From the NCBI GenBank assembly GCA_949372595.1, contig CASIAN010000010.1, positions 1 through 64,000 on the forward strand: a stretch of 64,000 nt of DNA, given 5' to 3'. Position 1 is the first letter of the stretch, and each line of letters begins with the position of its first letter. The notes below the pieces were generated by a model. It was not told the DNA's origin. It worked only from the letters and a program-made list of their open reading frames with translations, and searched no databases. The DNA comes from CPC320 sp002336405. Its GTDB lineage: Bacteria; Pseudomonadota; Alphaproteobacteria; Rhodobacterales; Rhodobacteraceae. This document shows, piece by piece, positions 26,874-36,090 of the stretch. A program made the translations under genes and the position numbers.

Positions 26874-26893
26874 CCCTTCATAGGTTTGAAGGG
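26874..26893. other. Stem-loop downstream of hflX
   Basis: CCCTTCA and TGAAGGG form a perfect 7-base stem around TAGGTT. It lies about 160 bases after hflX and, if my boundary is right, within the IS66 leader. A weak AATTTCT follows. It could be a terminator or simply part of the element. Confidence 0.35.
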
Positions 26894-26910
26894 AATTTCT
26901 ATAGGGTCGC

Positions 26911-27284
26911 TATAAATGAGTTTCTCACAAGAGTTCCACGCAGTTCAGGTGGTGCGCGGCGCTGGCCTGTTGAGCTAAGGGCCCGGATCGTGGCAGAAAC
27001 GTTGATCCAAGGCGCAACCGTCAAGGCGGTGGCCAAGTGATATAAGCTTATACCCGGCACCGTCTTTGATTGGCGCCGCATTTCTCGGAGGGGCAAGGTG
27101 GTTTTGCCAGATCTTGATGGTATGGATTTTGTGCCGGTTCGGATTGAGGAGCCTAGGGCGAGCTACAGCGGTTCAGTTGCCAACCATTACAGGCACATTT
27201 GATGTGATCAAAGGCGACGTTACCGTCCGGCTGGATGCAGGAGCAACGCCTGAATGCATTGCCCAGATAGCAGCAGCACTATGA
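26911..27284 (+). pseudogene. IS66 accessory protein TnpA, broken
   Basis: The frame reading FLTRVPRSSGGARRWPVEL then RARIVAETLIQGATVKAVAK matches the HTH N-terminus of IS66 TnpA. It contains an in-frame TGA directly after AVAK, where CGA (Arg) is expected, then continues to about 27195 as LIPGTVFDWRR and VVLPDLDGMDFVPVRIEEP. After a frame change it finishes as KGDVTVRLDAGATPECIAQI. The nonsense codon is not a homopolymer indel, so this gene looks truly decayed. No canonical start codon is visible in frame. Confidence 0.7.
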
Positions 27285-27541
27285 TCCACCCCTTGCATAG
27301 TGTGAACATTTACATCGCCACCAAAGCGGTCGATGTCCACAAAGGACACGACGGGTCGGCTGGATTGGTGCAAGGCCATCTGCGCAAGACGGCCTTTGAT
27401 GGGGTGGTCTATGTGTTCTGCGCAAAGCGGGCGGATCGGTTGAAGTTGATCTATTGGGACGGGACTGGGTTGGTCATGGCTTACAAGCGGCTAGAGCGGC
27501 ATGCTGAAAATGTGAATCAAAGGGATTCCCATGAGACGTGA
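27281..27541 (+). pseudogene. IS66 Orf2/TnpB protein, truncated
   Basis: Starts at an ATG overlapping the tnpA stop (ATGA) and reads SVNIYIATKAVDVHKGHDG, then FDGVVYVFCAKRADRLKLI and YWDGTGLVMAYKRLE, the IS66 TnpB core. After that the similarity stops and unrelated sequence runs to a stop at 27541; about 30-40 C-terminal residues of the family are missing. The break coincides with an 8-base inverted repeat (GTGAATCA 27512-27519, TGATTCAC 27546-27553) that precedes the resolvase fragment. Confidence 0.8.
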
Positions 27542-27553
27542 TTTGTGATTCAC
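27512..27553. repeat. 8-bp inverted repeat at the IS66/resolvase junction
   Basis: GTGAATCA (27512-27519) and TGATTCAC (27546-27553) are exact inverted copies 26 bases apart, lying exactly where TnpB similarity ends and resolvase similarity begins. They may be the end of a second mobile element or a recombination site; the sequence is too short to say. Confidence 0.45.
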
Positions 27554-27571
27554 CGCATTTGGAGCTGATTT

Positions 27572-27775
27572 ATGGGCAAATGTGGCCCCAAAGGGGGAAG
27601 GAAGTTTGCCCTCACCAAAGCACAGGTGCGCATGGCACAGGCCGCTATGGCCAAACGTGACACGTCAGTTTCGGAACGATGCAAAGAACTCGACGTGAAG
27701 CCTGTCATCCTCTACCGATACATCGATCCGCAGGGAAATCTAAAAAATAACGGAAAACGTGTGCTCGAAGCTTAA
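27572..27775 (+). pseudogene. C-terminal fragment of a serine resolvase/invertase
   Basis: The 67-codon frame reads GRKFALTKAQVRMAQAAMAK, then SERCKELDVKPVILYRYIDP, which is the C-terminal HTH domain of Tn3-type resolvases and invertases. The catalytic N-terminal domain with its Ser nucleophile is absent, so it is a fragment. The internal ATG at 27572 is unlikely to be a true start of a working protein. Confidence 0.7.
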
Positions 27776-27778
27776 GGT

Positions 27779-28455
27779 GTCATTCTGCACCCAACTGGAA
27801 CAGACCCCAAGGGGCGCGGCGTGCTGCAAGTGGATGGTTGCACAGGCTATAACCGTGTTAAAGATGGGCGTGATAATACCCCCATTGAGCTGGCCTATTG
27901 CTGGGCACATGCGCGGCGTAAACTGTTCGAGCAGACCATCAACAATGTCGCCCCATCGCCGAGGCGGGCCTCAAGCCGATTAAAGTCTTCTGCCGTATTG
28001 AGGCTCAGATAAAGGGCCTGTCTGCTGAAGAACGCTGCGCCATCCACCAAGAGAAAACGCTGCCGCGCATAGACGTTTTCGAACAATGGCTTGCCTACAG
28101 CCGTGGACAGGTCTCGGCCAAGTCTCCCACGGGGCTGGCGCTCAAACACATCGCAAAATACCGGGACGGTTTAAATCTGTCCTGACTGATGGCCATGTTG
28201 AGATCGACAATACCACTGTCGAGCGGTGCATGCGCCCCATCGTGTTGGACCCTAAAAACGCGCTCTTTGCGGGCCAGGATACTGGGGCGCAAAACCGGGC
28301 AATGTTCGCGTCAATTAGCAAAAACTGTCAGCTGAACAAAGTTGACCTGTATGCTTACATGACCAGCGTACTCACCGCTATTTCTCACCGCTCTTTCTCA
28401 GGGCCATGAGCAAAAGTACATTGAACCGCTACGCCCGTGGAACGTTGGCAAGTGA
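27779..28455 (+). pseudogene. IS66 transposase TnpC, C-terminal part in several frames
   Basis: Three to four frames together give the C-terminal half of an IS66 transposase: LQVDGCTGYNRVKDGRDN and IELAYCWAHARRKLFEQTI, then GLKPIKVFCRIEAQIKGLSA and SAKSPTGLALKHIAKYRDGL, then DGHVEIDNTTVERCMRPI and KNALFAGQDTG, and finally EPLRPWNVGK ending at TGA 28453-28455. Frame changes fall near 27955 (C-run), 28182 (T) and 28390. At least the first two are explained by loss of one base in a short homopolymer. The N-terminal half of the gene is missing. Confidence 0.78.
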
Positions 28456-28517
28456 AGCTCTGCTTACGTTTTCTCATGATTGTAAAATATTGAAACGGTG
28501 ACGCCTGATCATGGGGT

Positions 28518-31025
28518 TTAATCCGTGGCTTTTGTGTCCTTGCTTGGGTCAGCTTCGGGTTGGTTTGGCAGTAATCGCGTCACCCCAACCGACGCCGCCC
28601 GCGCCAGATCCAGATCCAGCGTCATCGGTACGTATTCGCCGCGTCGCCACAATTGTCCAAGGTCATCATAATGCCGCGACAGGAAATGGCCGGATTGACC
28701 GGTGGAGGTGATGAACACCGAACTTTCAGGATCAGCAAAATCATACACTCCACGATAGCCCGCGCCGTGAACGTTTTCAAACGGCTTTGGCCCACTGCCA
28801 CGTACACGGCCCCGCATGAGCGTATTGTCGCCACCACTGGTAGATTGGCGAATATTTACAAAATATTTCAGCAAGAGGTTGTTGCCCAAAGCCGGATGAT
28901 CGTGGGTGGCTTGATGCGCATCACCCCAGCGCAATCCCTCAAGAGACCGGCCCCAATTTTCGGCAATCCAGACAAGCGCATCATCAAGCGCCAATTGTGA
29001 CATCTCTGCACAGGTTTCCATCCGGCTGCTCTGTTTGACGTCACACCAGATTTCCGCACCGTCCAGATTGCGAAAGACACGTTCGATAAACAGCGGCTCC
29101 ACGTGTCGGAAGGCTGTTTCCAAAGGGCCCAACTCGTCTTGTATAAGGCGGGTTTGGAGCGCCTTTACCCAGGCCGAATATAACAGCGGCTCCGGCAAAT
29201 GTTCGTTCATCTCGCCATTCCAACCGGCCAGCATATCCAACGCTTTTTTGCGTTGCCTTTCTGCCGTACCTCTGGCTGCGGTCTCGCTGCTGAACCATAA
29301 CTCGGCCCCGATTAACGGCAGCAAAGACCGCGCGGTAAAACTGACGGTGTCAAGCTGGGCCTCAATGAAACTATCCCGGCTGTGGACCTTGCGCGCGGTC
29401 ATCAGCTTTTGCCAGCGTTTGATGCGTTGGCTGTCGCCCCAATCAAATGACATATGACGCGGAAACGGCCGGTCGACCACCTTGTTGTTAGTATTACCCA
29501 ATAAACCGCTAGCTGGGTTGATGAATTCGGGGTTGTCGCGATAGGGCGAGCGCCCCGTCCAACGATTTTCGACAATCCAGCCAGGGGAGGGCATCCTGCC
29601 TTGGCTTTGATGGCCCGGTGCACGCCGCGGCATGGCGCCGATTGTTTTCAATGCGATTCCGCGGGTGTCAGTCAGTGTTAAATTCCAAGATGGGGTAATA
29701 TACCCTTCGGCGCTCTGCAAAACTTCAGTGTTGGTTTGGGCCCGCATCATCGCCAATGCGGCACCAAGGGTTGTGTCGTTGGGGCTGAGAGCTGTCATCC
29801 GCAGAGAGACAACATGTCCCTCGGGGGTAATATTTTTCAAGGGTTTGAATTGTGAGGGTATCACTGGGCCGTTTTCAGTCCAGCGCAGGGTGATTGTGAT
29901 CGGATCTGCATTTTTTATCTGTACGACTGATTCGCGCGTTTGGAATGTGCGAAAGCCATTTGGCGTAAGATATTGGTCTGGATCATCCGGTTTGAGTTGT
30001 TCGATATATAAATCCAAATCGTCCAGATAGGACGCGGTCACCCCCCAGCCCAGTGTTGCACTGCGCCCGACAAACATCGCGGGCATTCCGGGTATGGTGC
30101 CGCCGACAATGGCCCCGCTTTCCAATTCGAGACCTGCAAGATACCACAGGGTCGGGGCGGCAAACATCATATGCGGGTCATTAGCCAGCAGCGCCCCGTC
30201 CGACGCGGCGCGGCTCGCATTGGCGGCCCAGACATTTGAGGCACCGGCCAGTGTGCGGGGCGCAATGATAGCACTCGCGTCATCAAAGTTGGTTTCCAAT
30301 GCTAGATCAAAACGGAGGGGCTTTTTAAAAAGCGCGGCATAATCAGGTAAATCGGTAACCGGCTGCCCCGGGCTTGTGGGGAAAATATCTTTCAGTCGTG
30401 CAGGATCTTCGAGTGCGAGCGTGACCTTTGCACGAATGATTTCGGCATCCATATGGCCTGAAAACTGTGTCGCCAACATCTTGAGGATGGCGATTGAATC
30501 TGCGGGCTGCCAAAAACTCACTGGGGCATCAAATAGAAATAATTCAGGCGCGCCACGACCCAGCGCACCTTTATCAATTTCAATCAAACGTGCGTTAACC
30601 CCGGCGGCATAGCCCTCAAGGGCCAAAATCGCATCGGGTTGCAGCGCAGACAGCGACTGAACCGACAGCGCATAGAGGTCGAGCCGTCGCATAAAAATAT
30701 CTGCCTGTAAGGTTTGCGTTCCGTAAACCTCCGATAACCTCCCTTGGGCTTTGCGACGCAGCATGGTCATTTGCCAAAGCCGGTCTTGGGCGTGCGCATA
30801 TCCGAGGCCGAAATACACGTCATGCTCGTTGGACCCGACGATATGTGGAATGTTGACGTTGTCGCGGACGATGTCCAGCGGTGCGGTTAGATTGGCAACT
30901 GAGAGCGACTTTTCATAAGTTGGCAGGGACTTGCTCGCCAAATAATAAACTGTGGCCGTACCAAGCACGGCTAGCACCAGCAACACGATGGTCACACCAA
31001 ATAAGCCTCGGAAAACCAGACGCAT
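28518..31025 (-). CDS. Penicillin acylase family Ntn-hydrolase
   Basis: An 835-residue N-terminal-nucleophile hydrolase that cleaves amide bonds; family members act on penicillin G, cephalosporin side chains, acyl-homoserine lactones or other N-acyl compounds. An N-terminal hydrophobic helix (residues about 8-30) suggests export or membrane anchoring. The A chain holds the YFGLGYAHAQDRLWQM signature. After a spacer, the B chain would begin at Ser263 (AGASNVWAANASRA), the self-cleaved nucleophile, followed by DPHM and the VGRSATLGWGVTASYLDDLD region. The substrate cannot be predicted. It is a single gene, divergent from the dehydrogenase at 31121 and next to the IS66 scar, but its own composition looks native. 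Confidence 0.9.
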   Translation of the reverse strand: MRLVFRGLFGVTIVLLVLAVLGTATVYYLASKSLPTYEKSLSVANLTAPLDIVRDNVNIPHIVGSNEHDVYFGLGYAHAQDRLWQMTMLRRKAQGRLSEVYGTQTLQADIFMRRLDLYALSVQSLSALQPDAILALEGYAAGVNARLIEIDKGALGRGAPELFLFDAPVSFWQPADSIAILKMLATQFSGHMDAEIIRAKVTLALEDPARLKDIFPTSPGQPVTDLPDYAALFKKPLRFDLALETNFDDASAIIAPRTLAGASNVWAANASRAASDGALLANDPHMMFAAPTLWYLAGLELESGAIVGGTIPGMPAMFVGRSATLGWGVTASYLDDLDLYIEQLKPDDPDQYLTPNGFRTFQTRESVVQIKNADPITITLRWTENGPVIPSQFKPLKNITPEGHVVSLRMTALSPNDTTLGAALAMMRAQTNTEVLQSAEGYITPSWNLTLTDTRGIALKTIGAMPRRAPGHQSQGRMPSPGWIVENRWTGRSPYRDNPEFINPASGLLGNTNNKVVDRPFPRHMSFDWGDSQRIKRWQKLMTARKVHSRDSFIEAQLDTVSFTARSLLPLIGAELWFSSETAARGTAERQRKKALDMLAGWNGEMNEHLPEPLLYSAWVKALQTRLIQDELGPLETAFRHVEPLFIERVFRNLDGAEIWCDVKQSSRMETCAEMSQLALDDALVWIAENWGRSLEGLRWGDAHQATHDHPALGNNLLLKYFVNIRQSTSGGDNTLMRGRVRGSGPKPFENVHGAGYRGVYDFADPESSVFITSTGQSGHFLSRHYDDLGQLWRRGEYVPMTLDLDLARAASVGVTRLLPNQPEADPSKDTKATD

Positions 31026-31120
31026 ATGCCTTCACCTTTTTATTATATGCACTACAGTGTGATGCGGGGAATGCGCAACAGGGCGTAAGCCGAAATGCAC
31101 CACAATAAAGGGAAAACAAT

Positions 31121-31999
31121 ATGGCTAAAATAGGTTTTTTAGGCCTCGGCGTGATGGGCTATCCTATGGCGGGGCATCTGCAGGCCCATGGGCATCAGGT
31201 GACAGTTTATAATCGCACTCAGGCCAAAGCAGCCGGTTGGGTCAACGCTCACAAGGGCGCGCAAGCCGCGACGCCGGCTGCCGCCGCAACGGGGGCTGAT
31301 TTTGTCATGGCCTGTGTGGGCAATGATGATGATCTGCGGTCGGTATGTCTTGGAGAGACGGGCGCGTTTTCGGCCATGGACCCCAGCGCAGTGTTCGTTG
31401 ATCACACCACGGTATCTGCGCAAGTTACAAAGGAACTCGCCGGTCTTTGGGGCGCAAAGGGTGGCAAATTTATTGATGCCCCGATTTCGGGTGGTCAAGC
31501 TGGGGCGGAAAATGGTGTTTTGTCAGTTATGTGTGGCGGTGACGTGGCAGCTTATGGCGCCGCCGAACCGGTGATGGCAGCCTATGCACGTATCTGCCGC
31601 CTGATCGGGCCGAGCGGAGCGGGACAAATGACCAAAATGTGCAATCAGATTGCCATTGCAGGCTTAGTGCAAGGCTTGTCTGAAGCGTTACATTTTGCCG
31701 ATAAAGCCGGTCTTGATGGAGCGGCTGTTGTCGAGGTGATCAGTCAAGGAGCTGCGGGAAGCTGGCAGATGTCCAATCGCTATCAAACCATGCTTGACGA
31801 TCAATTCGAGCATGGGTTCGCTGTAGATTTGATGCGCAAGGATCTGGGAATTTGCCTGGCCGCTGCGGATGAAACCGGCGCCAGTCTGCCAGTGACGGCT
31901 CTCGTAGATCAGTTTTATAAAGACTTGCAAAATATCGGAGGTGGGCGTTGGGACACTTCGAGCCTGATCAAAAGGTTGAGGGCGCTGGATGGCGGGTGA
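31121..31999 (+). CDS. NAD(P)-dependent 3-hydroxyisobutyrate dehydrogenase-family oxidoreductase
   Basis: Beta-hydroxyacid dehydrogenase of 292 residues. The Rossmann motif is GFLGLGVMGYPMAGHLQAHG at the N-terminus, the substrate-binding motif is DAPISGGQAGAENGVLSVMC, and the catalytic Lys is in GPSGAGQMTKMCNQ. Relatives oxidise 3-hydroxyisobutyrate, tartronate semialdehyde or related compounds, and a specific substrate cannot be assigned from sequence. GGGAAAACAAT precedes the ATG. There is no valine-degradation operon around it; its neighbours are the divergent acylase and rne. Confidence 0.85.
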   Translation: MAKIGFLGLGVMGYPMAGHLQAHGHQVTVYNRTQAKAAGWVNAHKGAQAATPAAAATGADFVMACVGNDDDLRSVCLGETGAFSAMDPSAVFVDHTTVSAQVTKELAGLWGAKGGKFIDAPISGGQAGAENGVLSVMCGGDVAAYGAAEPVMAAYARICRLIGPSGAGQMTKMCNQIAIAGLVQGLSEALHFADKAGLDGAAVVEVISQGAAGSWQMSNRYQTMLDDQFEHGFAVDLMRKDLGICLAAADETGASLPVTALVDQFYKDLQNIGGGRWDTSSLIKRLRALDGG

Positions 32000-32465
32000 C
32001 TGCAAATGGTGGCGTAGCGGTGCGTCACTATTCCGCCCCAACGTGTCAATTTGATGCTCCTTTTTTCAACTATACGTAATTGACCATTGTAATTCCCCTT
32101 TCTGAAGACGTATGTATGTGTCCATAGGCCTAGGCCCGTTTGTTCGGGTCACGGCATGGCAGTTTCTATGTATTGAGGCGTTTGTTGAGCTTTTCGCGGC
32201 GTCGAAGATCATAAAAAGTGGGCCCTTGGGTCACCCTAATTGCGCAGATCGCAGTTGCGATGAGCGTCGAGCGGACAGAGTGTTGATCAAAACTCGCCTC
32301 TGTCGGAGAAAAAAACGCGATGAAACGCGCGAGACTATTGAAAAAACGGGCACAGGTCTTTTGGGGCCGGCTTTGTCACGCGTTGTACATCCCCCTTACA
32401 AGACACCCTCCGCATCAGTTTGTGCCTTTTGGAACAGCTGATTTGCCGAGGTGCATACGGATAAA
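32000..32465 (+). promoter_or_regulatory. Long leader region upstream of rne
   Basis: About 466 bases without a convincing gene. It contains structured elements: ATCGCA-GT-TGCGAT near 32249, and GACAGAG (32275-32281) pairing with CTCTGTC (32299-32305). In Escherichia coli rne has a long, structured leader through which RNase E controls its own mRNA; a similar role here is inference. Short open frames run through (for example 32112-32441), but their protein sequences show no family character and no good ribosome binding site. Confidence 0.4.
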
Positions 32466-35400
32466 ATGGCTAAAAAAATGCTTATCGATGCCACCCACAC
32501 CGAGGAGACTCGGGTTGTGGTGGTGGATGGAACCAAAGTTGAGGAATTCGATTTTGAGTCAGACGCGAAACGTCAGCTTGCTGGCAATATTTACCTGGCA
32601 AAAGTTACCCGGGTAGAACCCTCACTGCAGGCGGCCTTTGTAGAATACGGTGGAAATCGGCACGGATTTCTAGCGTTCTCAGAAATTCACCCAGATTATT
32701 ATCAAATTCCGGTCGCCGACCGCGAGGCGCTTATGGAAGAAGAACGCGCTTACACAGAAGCGCAAAAAGCCCGTGATGACGAGGATGACAAGCCCAAACC
32801 TAAAGCGCGCACGTGGTCACGCAATCGGTCTCGCAGCAAGGCGGCGGCTGTAAAGTCTGATGATGCCGTGGCTACGTCAGAGGTGTCCTCGACAAGCATC
32901 AGCGGCATGGAAACCATAGATCTTGACACCGATGATCACAACGTCAGTGAACTTGGACAGACAGATACTTCTGAACACCTTGAACACCACGGACCGTTTG
33001 ATAACAAAAACAAAGTCGTTGCGGATGATGCGCTGAGGACACCAGAGCAGGCCGTCATAGAACAAGACGTAGAGACAGCGCTTGAAGCTGACACTGCGCA
33101 GGACAGTCGTGAAGAAGATGCCGCCCAACCAAAAAACGCCTCCGGCGACATTACAACTGATAAAGTGATCGACAACACGCAAGAGGCACCGTCCCAAGCG
33201 GCACCGTCCCAAGACGCATTGGATGAGGCAGACGCATCGGATGCGGAGGAGGCAGACGCATCTGAGGCACAAGACCCTGCCGCTTCAGAGGGCGAACAGG
33301 TGTCCCGACGTTCATCTGATGCCAGCGCCAAAGATGAAAGCATTGAGTCTATCGCAGACGATGACGACGACGAAGACATTCGCCCGGTACGCAAACCTCG
33401 CGCCCGTCGCTATAAAATTCAAGAAGTTGTCAAAGTTCGACAAATTCTATTGATTCAGGTGGTTAAAGAAGAACGTGGGAATAAAGGCGCGGCCCTGACC
33501 ACGTATTTATCCCTCGCTGGACGGTATTGTGTATTGATGCCAAACACAGCCCGCGGCGGCGGTATCAGCCGTAAGATCACCAACGCGGTCGACCGCAAAA
33601 AACTGAAAGAAATTGCCGGGGAAATTGAAATCCCACAGGGCGCGGGCTTGATTGTCCGAACAGCGGGTGCGAAACGCACGAAGACTGAGATAAAACGCGA
33701 TTATGAATATCTACAGCGGCTGTGGGAACAGATCCGTGAGTTGACCCTAAAGTCAATTGCCCCTGCAAAGATCTATGAAGAGGGGGATCTGATCAAACGA
33801 TCAATTCGCGATTTATACAATCGCGAGATTGATGAGGTGCTGGTCGAGGGTGAGCGCGGATACCGGATTGCCAAAGACTTCATGAAGATGATCATGCCGT
33901 CTCACGCTAAAAATGTTAAAAATTACCAAGACACTTTGCCTTTATTCGCCCGTTTTCAGGTCGAAAGTTATCTTAACAGCATGTTCAATCCCGTTGTTCA
34001 ACTGAAATCCGGTGGGTATATCGTTATCGGTGTCACCGAGGCGCTGGTGGCCGTCGATGTGAACTCTGGTCGTGCAACTAAAGAAAGCTCAATCGAAGAA
34101 ACGGCTTTAAAAACAAATCTTGAGGCCGCCGAAGAAGTGGCGCGCCAGGTGCGTTTGCGTGATCTTGCCGGTCTGATCGTTATCGACTTTATCGATATGG
34201 ATGAACGCAAAAACAATCTCTCGGTTGAAAAGCGGATCAAAGACAAGCTGAAAACAGATCGTGCGCGGATTCAAGTTGGGCGCATTTCCGGCTTTGGCTT
34301 GATGGAAATGAGCCGGCAACGGCTGCGTCCCGGGATGATAGAGGCCACAACACAAGGCTGCCCGCATTGTCACGGCACTGGCTTGATCCGGTCCGATGAC
34401 AATCTGGCCTTGGCCATATTGCGGCAAGTCGAAGAAGAGGGCGTGCGGCGCCGATCGCGCGAGGTTGTAGTGACATGTCCCGTTGGGATCGCCAATTTCC
34501 TGATGAACCAAAAACGTGAGCACATAGGCCAGATAGAGGCCCGTTATGGATTGGCTGTGCGCGTTGAAGGTGACCCGTCGCTTGTCAGTCCCAATTTCAG
34601 CATTGAAAAGCTTAAAACCGCAACGCGGGTCATCTCTGAGCCGACCGCAAACGTTGTATCAGTTGATAGTAAAATATTGGATGAGATTGACGCTGAGGCT
34701 GAGGGTGATGAGGACGATGTACCAGATACTGCAGAAAATGAAGAAGTGGATGCAGTTACCGAGGAAGAACAAAAACCCAAGAAACGCAGGCGCAGGCGGC
34801 GGCGGCGCAAGTCCAACGGTGCCGATAATGATGAGACCGCGCAGTCCGAGGCAACAACTTCGGGTGACACGCCAATTGATCCGGTAACACAATCGGCATC
34901 TGAGACAGGACAATCGGCCCCGGTCAGCACCGAGAACCCAGTAGTATCAGACGTTTTGGGCGAAAATATTACCGCAAATGTGGTTCAAGACGATCAGCAA
35001 GGCATTGGGTCTGAAGCAAAACCTGATGATCTATTGAACGGGGTGGCTGATGCAGAGGCAACAATTGCCGACGACAGCTCGATACCACCGCAGGCTGCTG
35101 TTGCGGAAGAGGCACCCAAAAAGCCAACGCGGCGTAAAACGGCCACGCCGCGCAAGCGGACGCCGAAGAAAGAAGCCAGTGATGAGGCTGATGCCAAAAG
35201 CGTCGATTTGCCGGGTGGCGAGACATCATCATCTAAGATTGTTGGCCCCACGGAGGCAGATCCTGCGGTGGCAGAACAGTCCGCTGCACCAGAAGCGGTG
35301 AAAAAGCCACGTCGCCGACGCAAAAAGGCCGAGCCCGTTGTGGAAACTGCAGTCGCACCAGATGCGGACCAACAGGCAGAGCAGTCAGAGATGAATGTGC

Positions 35401-35639
35401 AAACAACATCCAAAAAAGCCACGGCAGCGCCGATGTCTGATGTGACCCCGCCAGCCTCAGAGAATATGGTCGAAACTGCAGCGGTTAACCCTGGTTCAGC
35501 CCCTCAGGCTGAGCGGCAAATAATAGCGCCACCCGAAGTTGCACAACTGTCTTCCGAGCCAGAGGTGCCTGTAAAACCAGCAGAACCAGAGGTTGCCGCC
35601 AAGCCCAAGAAGCGCGGTTGGTGGTCTTTGGGTAAATAA
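32466..35639 (+). CDS. rne: Ribonuclease E
   Basis: Endoribonuclease that starts mRNA decay and processes rRNA and tRNA; 1057 residues from the ATG at 32466 (MAKKMLIDATHTEETRV). The N-terminal S1 domain is split by an acidic, low-complexity insertion (about residues 95-315) rich in D, E, S and A, as is common in Rhodobacterales. The S1 part then resumes (RYKIQEVVKVRQILLIQVVKEE). The catalytic DNase I-like region has VAVDVNSGRAT and LIVIDFIDMD; the Zn-link is CPHCHGTG. The C-terminal half is disordered with Arg-rich patches (KKRRRRRRRRKS) and ends WWSLGK, the expected scaffold for degradosome partners. Short repeats (QAAPSQ, EADASDA) occur in the insertion. Confidence 0.96.
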   Translation: MAKKMLIDATHTEETRVVVVDGTKVEEFDFESDAKRQLAGNIYLAKVTRVEPSLQAAFVEYGGNRHGFLAFSEIHPDYYQIPVADREALMEEERAYTEAQKARDDEDDKPKPKARTWSRNRSRSKAAAVKSDDAVATSEVSSTSISGMETIDLDTDDHNVSELGQTDTSEHLEHHGPFDNKNKVVADDALRTPEQAVIEQDVETALEADTAQDSREEDAAQPKNASGDITTDKVIDNTQEAPSQAAPSQDALDEADASDAEEADASEAQDPAASEGEQVSRRSSDASAKDESIESIADDDDDEDIRPVRKPRARRYKIQEVVKVRQILLIQVVKEERGNKGAALTTYLSLAGRYCVLMPNTARGGGISRKITNAVDRKKLKEIAGEIEIPQGAGLIVRTAGAKRTKTEIKRDYEYLQRLWEQIRELTLKSIAPAKIYEEGDLIKRSIRDLYNREIDEVLVEGERGYRIAKDFMKMIMPSHAKNVKNYQDTLPLFARFQVESYLNSMFNPVVQLKSGGYIVIGVTEALVAVDVNSGRATKESSIEETALKTNLEAAEEVARQVRLRDLAGLIVIDFIDMDERKNNLSVEKRIKDKLKTDRARIQVGRISGFGLMEMSRQRLRPGMIEATTQGCPHCHGTGLIRSDDNLALAILRQVEEEGVRRRSREVVVTCPVGIANFLMNQKREHIGQIEARYGLAVRVEGDPSLVSPNFSIEKLKTATRVISEPTANVVSVDSKILDEIDAEAEGDEDDVPDTAENEEVDAVTEEEQKPKKRRRRRRRRKSNGADNDETAQSEATTSGDTPIDPVTQSASETGQSAPVSTENPVVSDVLGENITANVVQDDQQGIGSEAKPDDLLNGVADAEATIADDSSIPPQAAVAEEAPKKPTRRKTATPRKRTPKKEASDEADAKSVDLPGGETSSSKIVGPTEADPAVAEQSAAPEAVKKPRRRRKKAEPVVETAVAPDADQQAEQSEMNVQTTSKKATAAPMSDVTPPASENMVETAAVNPGSAPQAERQIIAPPEVAQLSSEPEVPVKPAEPEVAAKPKKRGWWSLGK

Positions 35640-35643
35640 CCCG

Positions 35644-35668
35644 AAACCGAAATCTCACCGGTTTTTTT
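35644..35668 (+). terminator. Probable rne terminator
   Basis: AAACCG (35644-35649) pairs with CGGTTT (35659-35664), followed by TTTT, directly after the rne stop. The stem is short. Confidence 0.55.
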
Positions 35669-35687
35669 ACTGTGCGGGACAAACACG

Positions 35688-35720
35688 AAAATGCCGGGCC
35701 TTTTTTGGGCTCGGCATTTT
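35688..35720. terminator. Bidirectional hairpin between rne and tusA
   Basis: AAAATGCCGGGCC and GGGCTCGGCATTTT form a stem of about 13 pairs with one G-T wobble around a T-rich loop. The A/T ends suit termination from both sides: rne on the plus strand and the tusA-like gene on the minus strand. Confidence 0.75.
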
Positions 35721-35865
35721 GCATTTCATCGGCAAGATTATTGTGAAATTGTGCTGGGGTTTTATGATCCAAACTTGGGCCTTACCCCTTTAACTGATCA
35801 ACCGGATACCACCCGTCGACTTGCCTGGCGCGCAGGCACATGTCTGCATCCAGTCAAAAGCTTTT

Positions 35866-36090
35866 TCAAGACCGACGGATCAAATAGATTTGTGCGCCGT
35901 CTTCTTCAGTTGTGCTTTCGAGAACGTGACCGGATTCGACGCAAAAATGTGGGATATCGATCAAAGCGGCTGGATCGGTGGCATATACTTCCAGTTTATC
36001 GCCAATTGCGAGCGCCTTCAGCCTTTTGCGGGCTTTCAAGACAGGCAGCGGGCAGAGCAACCCCTTGGTATCTAGTGTAACAATTTTCAT
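35866..36090 (-). CDS. TusA-family sulfurtransferase/SirA-like protein
   Basis: A 74-residue protein of the TusA fold. TusA proteins carry sulfur as a persulfide on the Cys of a CPxP motif, for tRNA thiolation, molybdenum cofactor or sulfur oxidation. The motif is present early (DTKGLLCPLPVLKARKRL), and the C-terminal half (DIPHFCVESGHVLESTTE) matches the family. In Rhodobacterales such genes often sit beside ccdA-type genes, as here (the divergent CcdA gene begins 90 bases away), which suggests a role in thiol or sulfur handling, though this is inference. Confidence 0.88.
   Translation of the reverse strand: MKIVTLDTKGLLCPLPVLKARKRLKALAIGDKLEVYATDPAALIDIPHFCVESGHVLESTTEEDGAQIYLIRRS

Larger units (their letters stand above)
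26741..28467 (+). mobile_element. Decayed IS66-family element with resolvase fragment inside
   Basis: Remnants of the three IS66 genes lie in the usual order: tnpA-like (26911-27284), tnpB-like (27281-27541, cut) and the C-terminal part of tnpC (27779-28455). A short serine-resolvase piece (27572-27775) sits where the end of tnpB and most of tnpC should be. The right end is probably at 28467, where the minus strand begins GTAAGCAGAGCTTC, resembling IS66 terminal repeats. The left end may be at 26741 (GTAGCGCTTCAGG). The 8 bases flanking these points do not match, so no target duplication is seen. The boundaries are inference. Confidence 0.7.

Noticed and set aside
32112..32441. A 109-codon frame in the rne leader
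   Set aside because: Low-complexity, basic sequence without a binding site; more likely non-coding leader.
35691..36080. A plus-strand frame opposite the TusA-like gene
   Set aside because: Antisense to a good minus-strand gene with the CPxP motif and spans a terminator hairpin.
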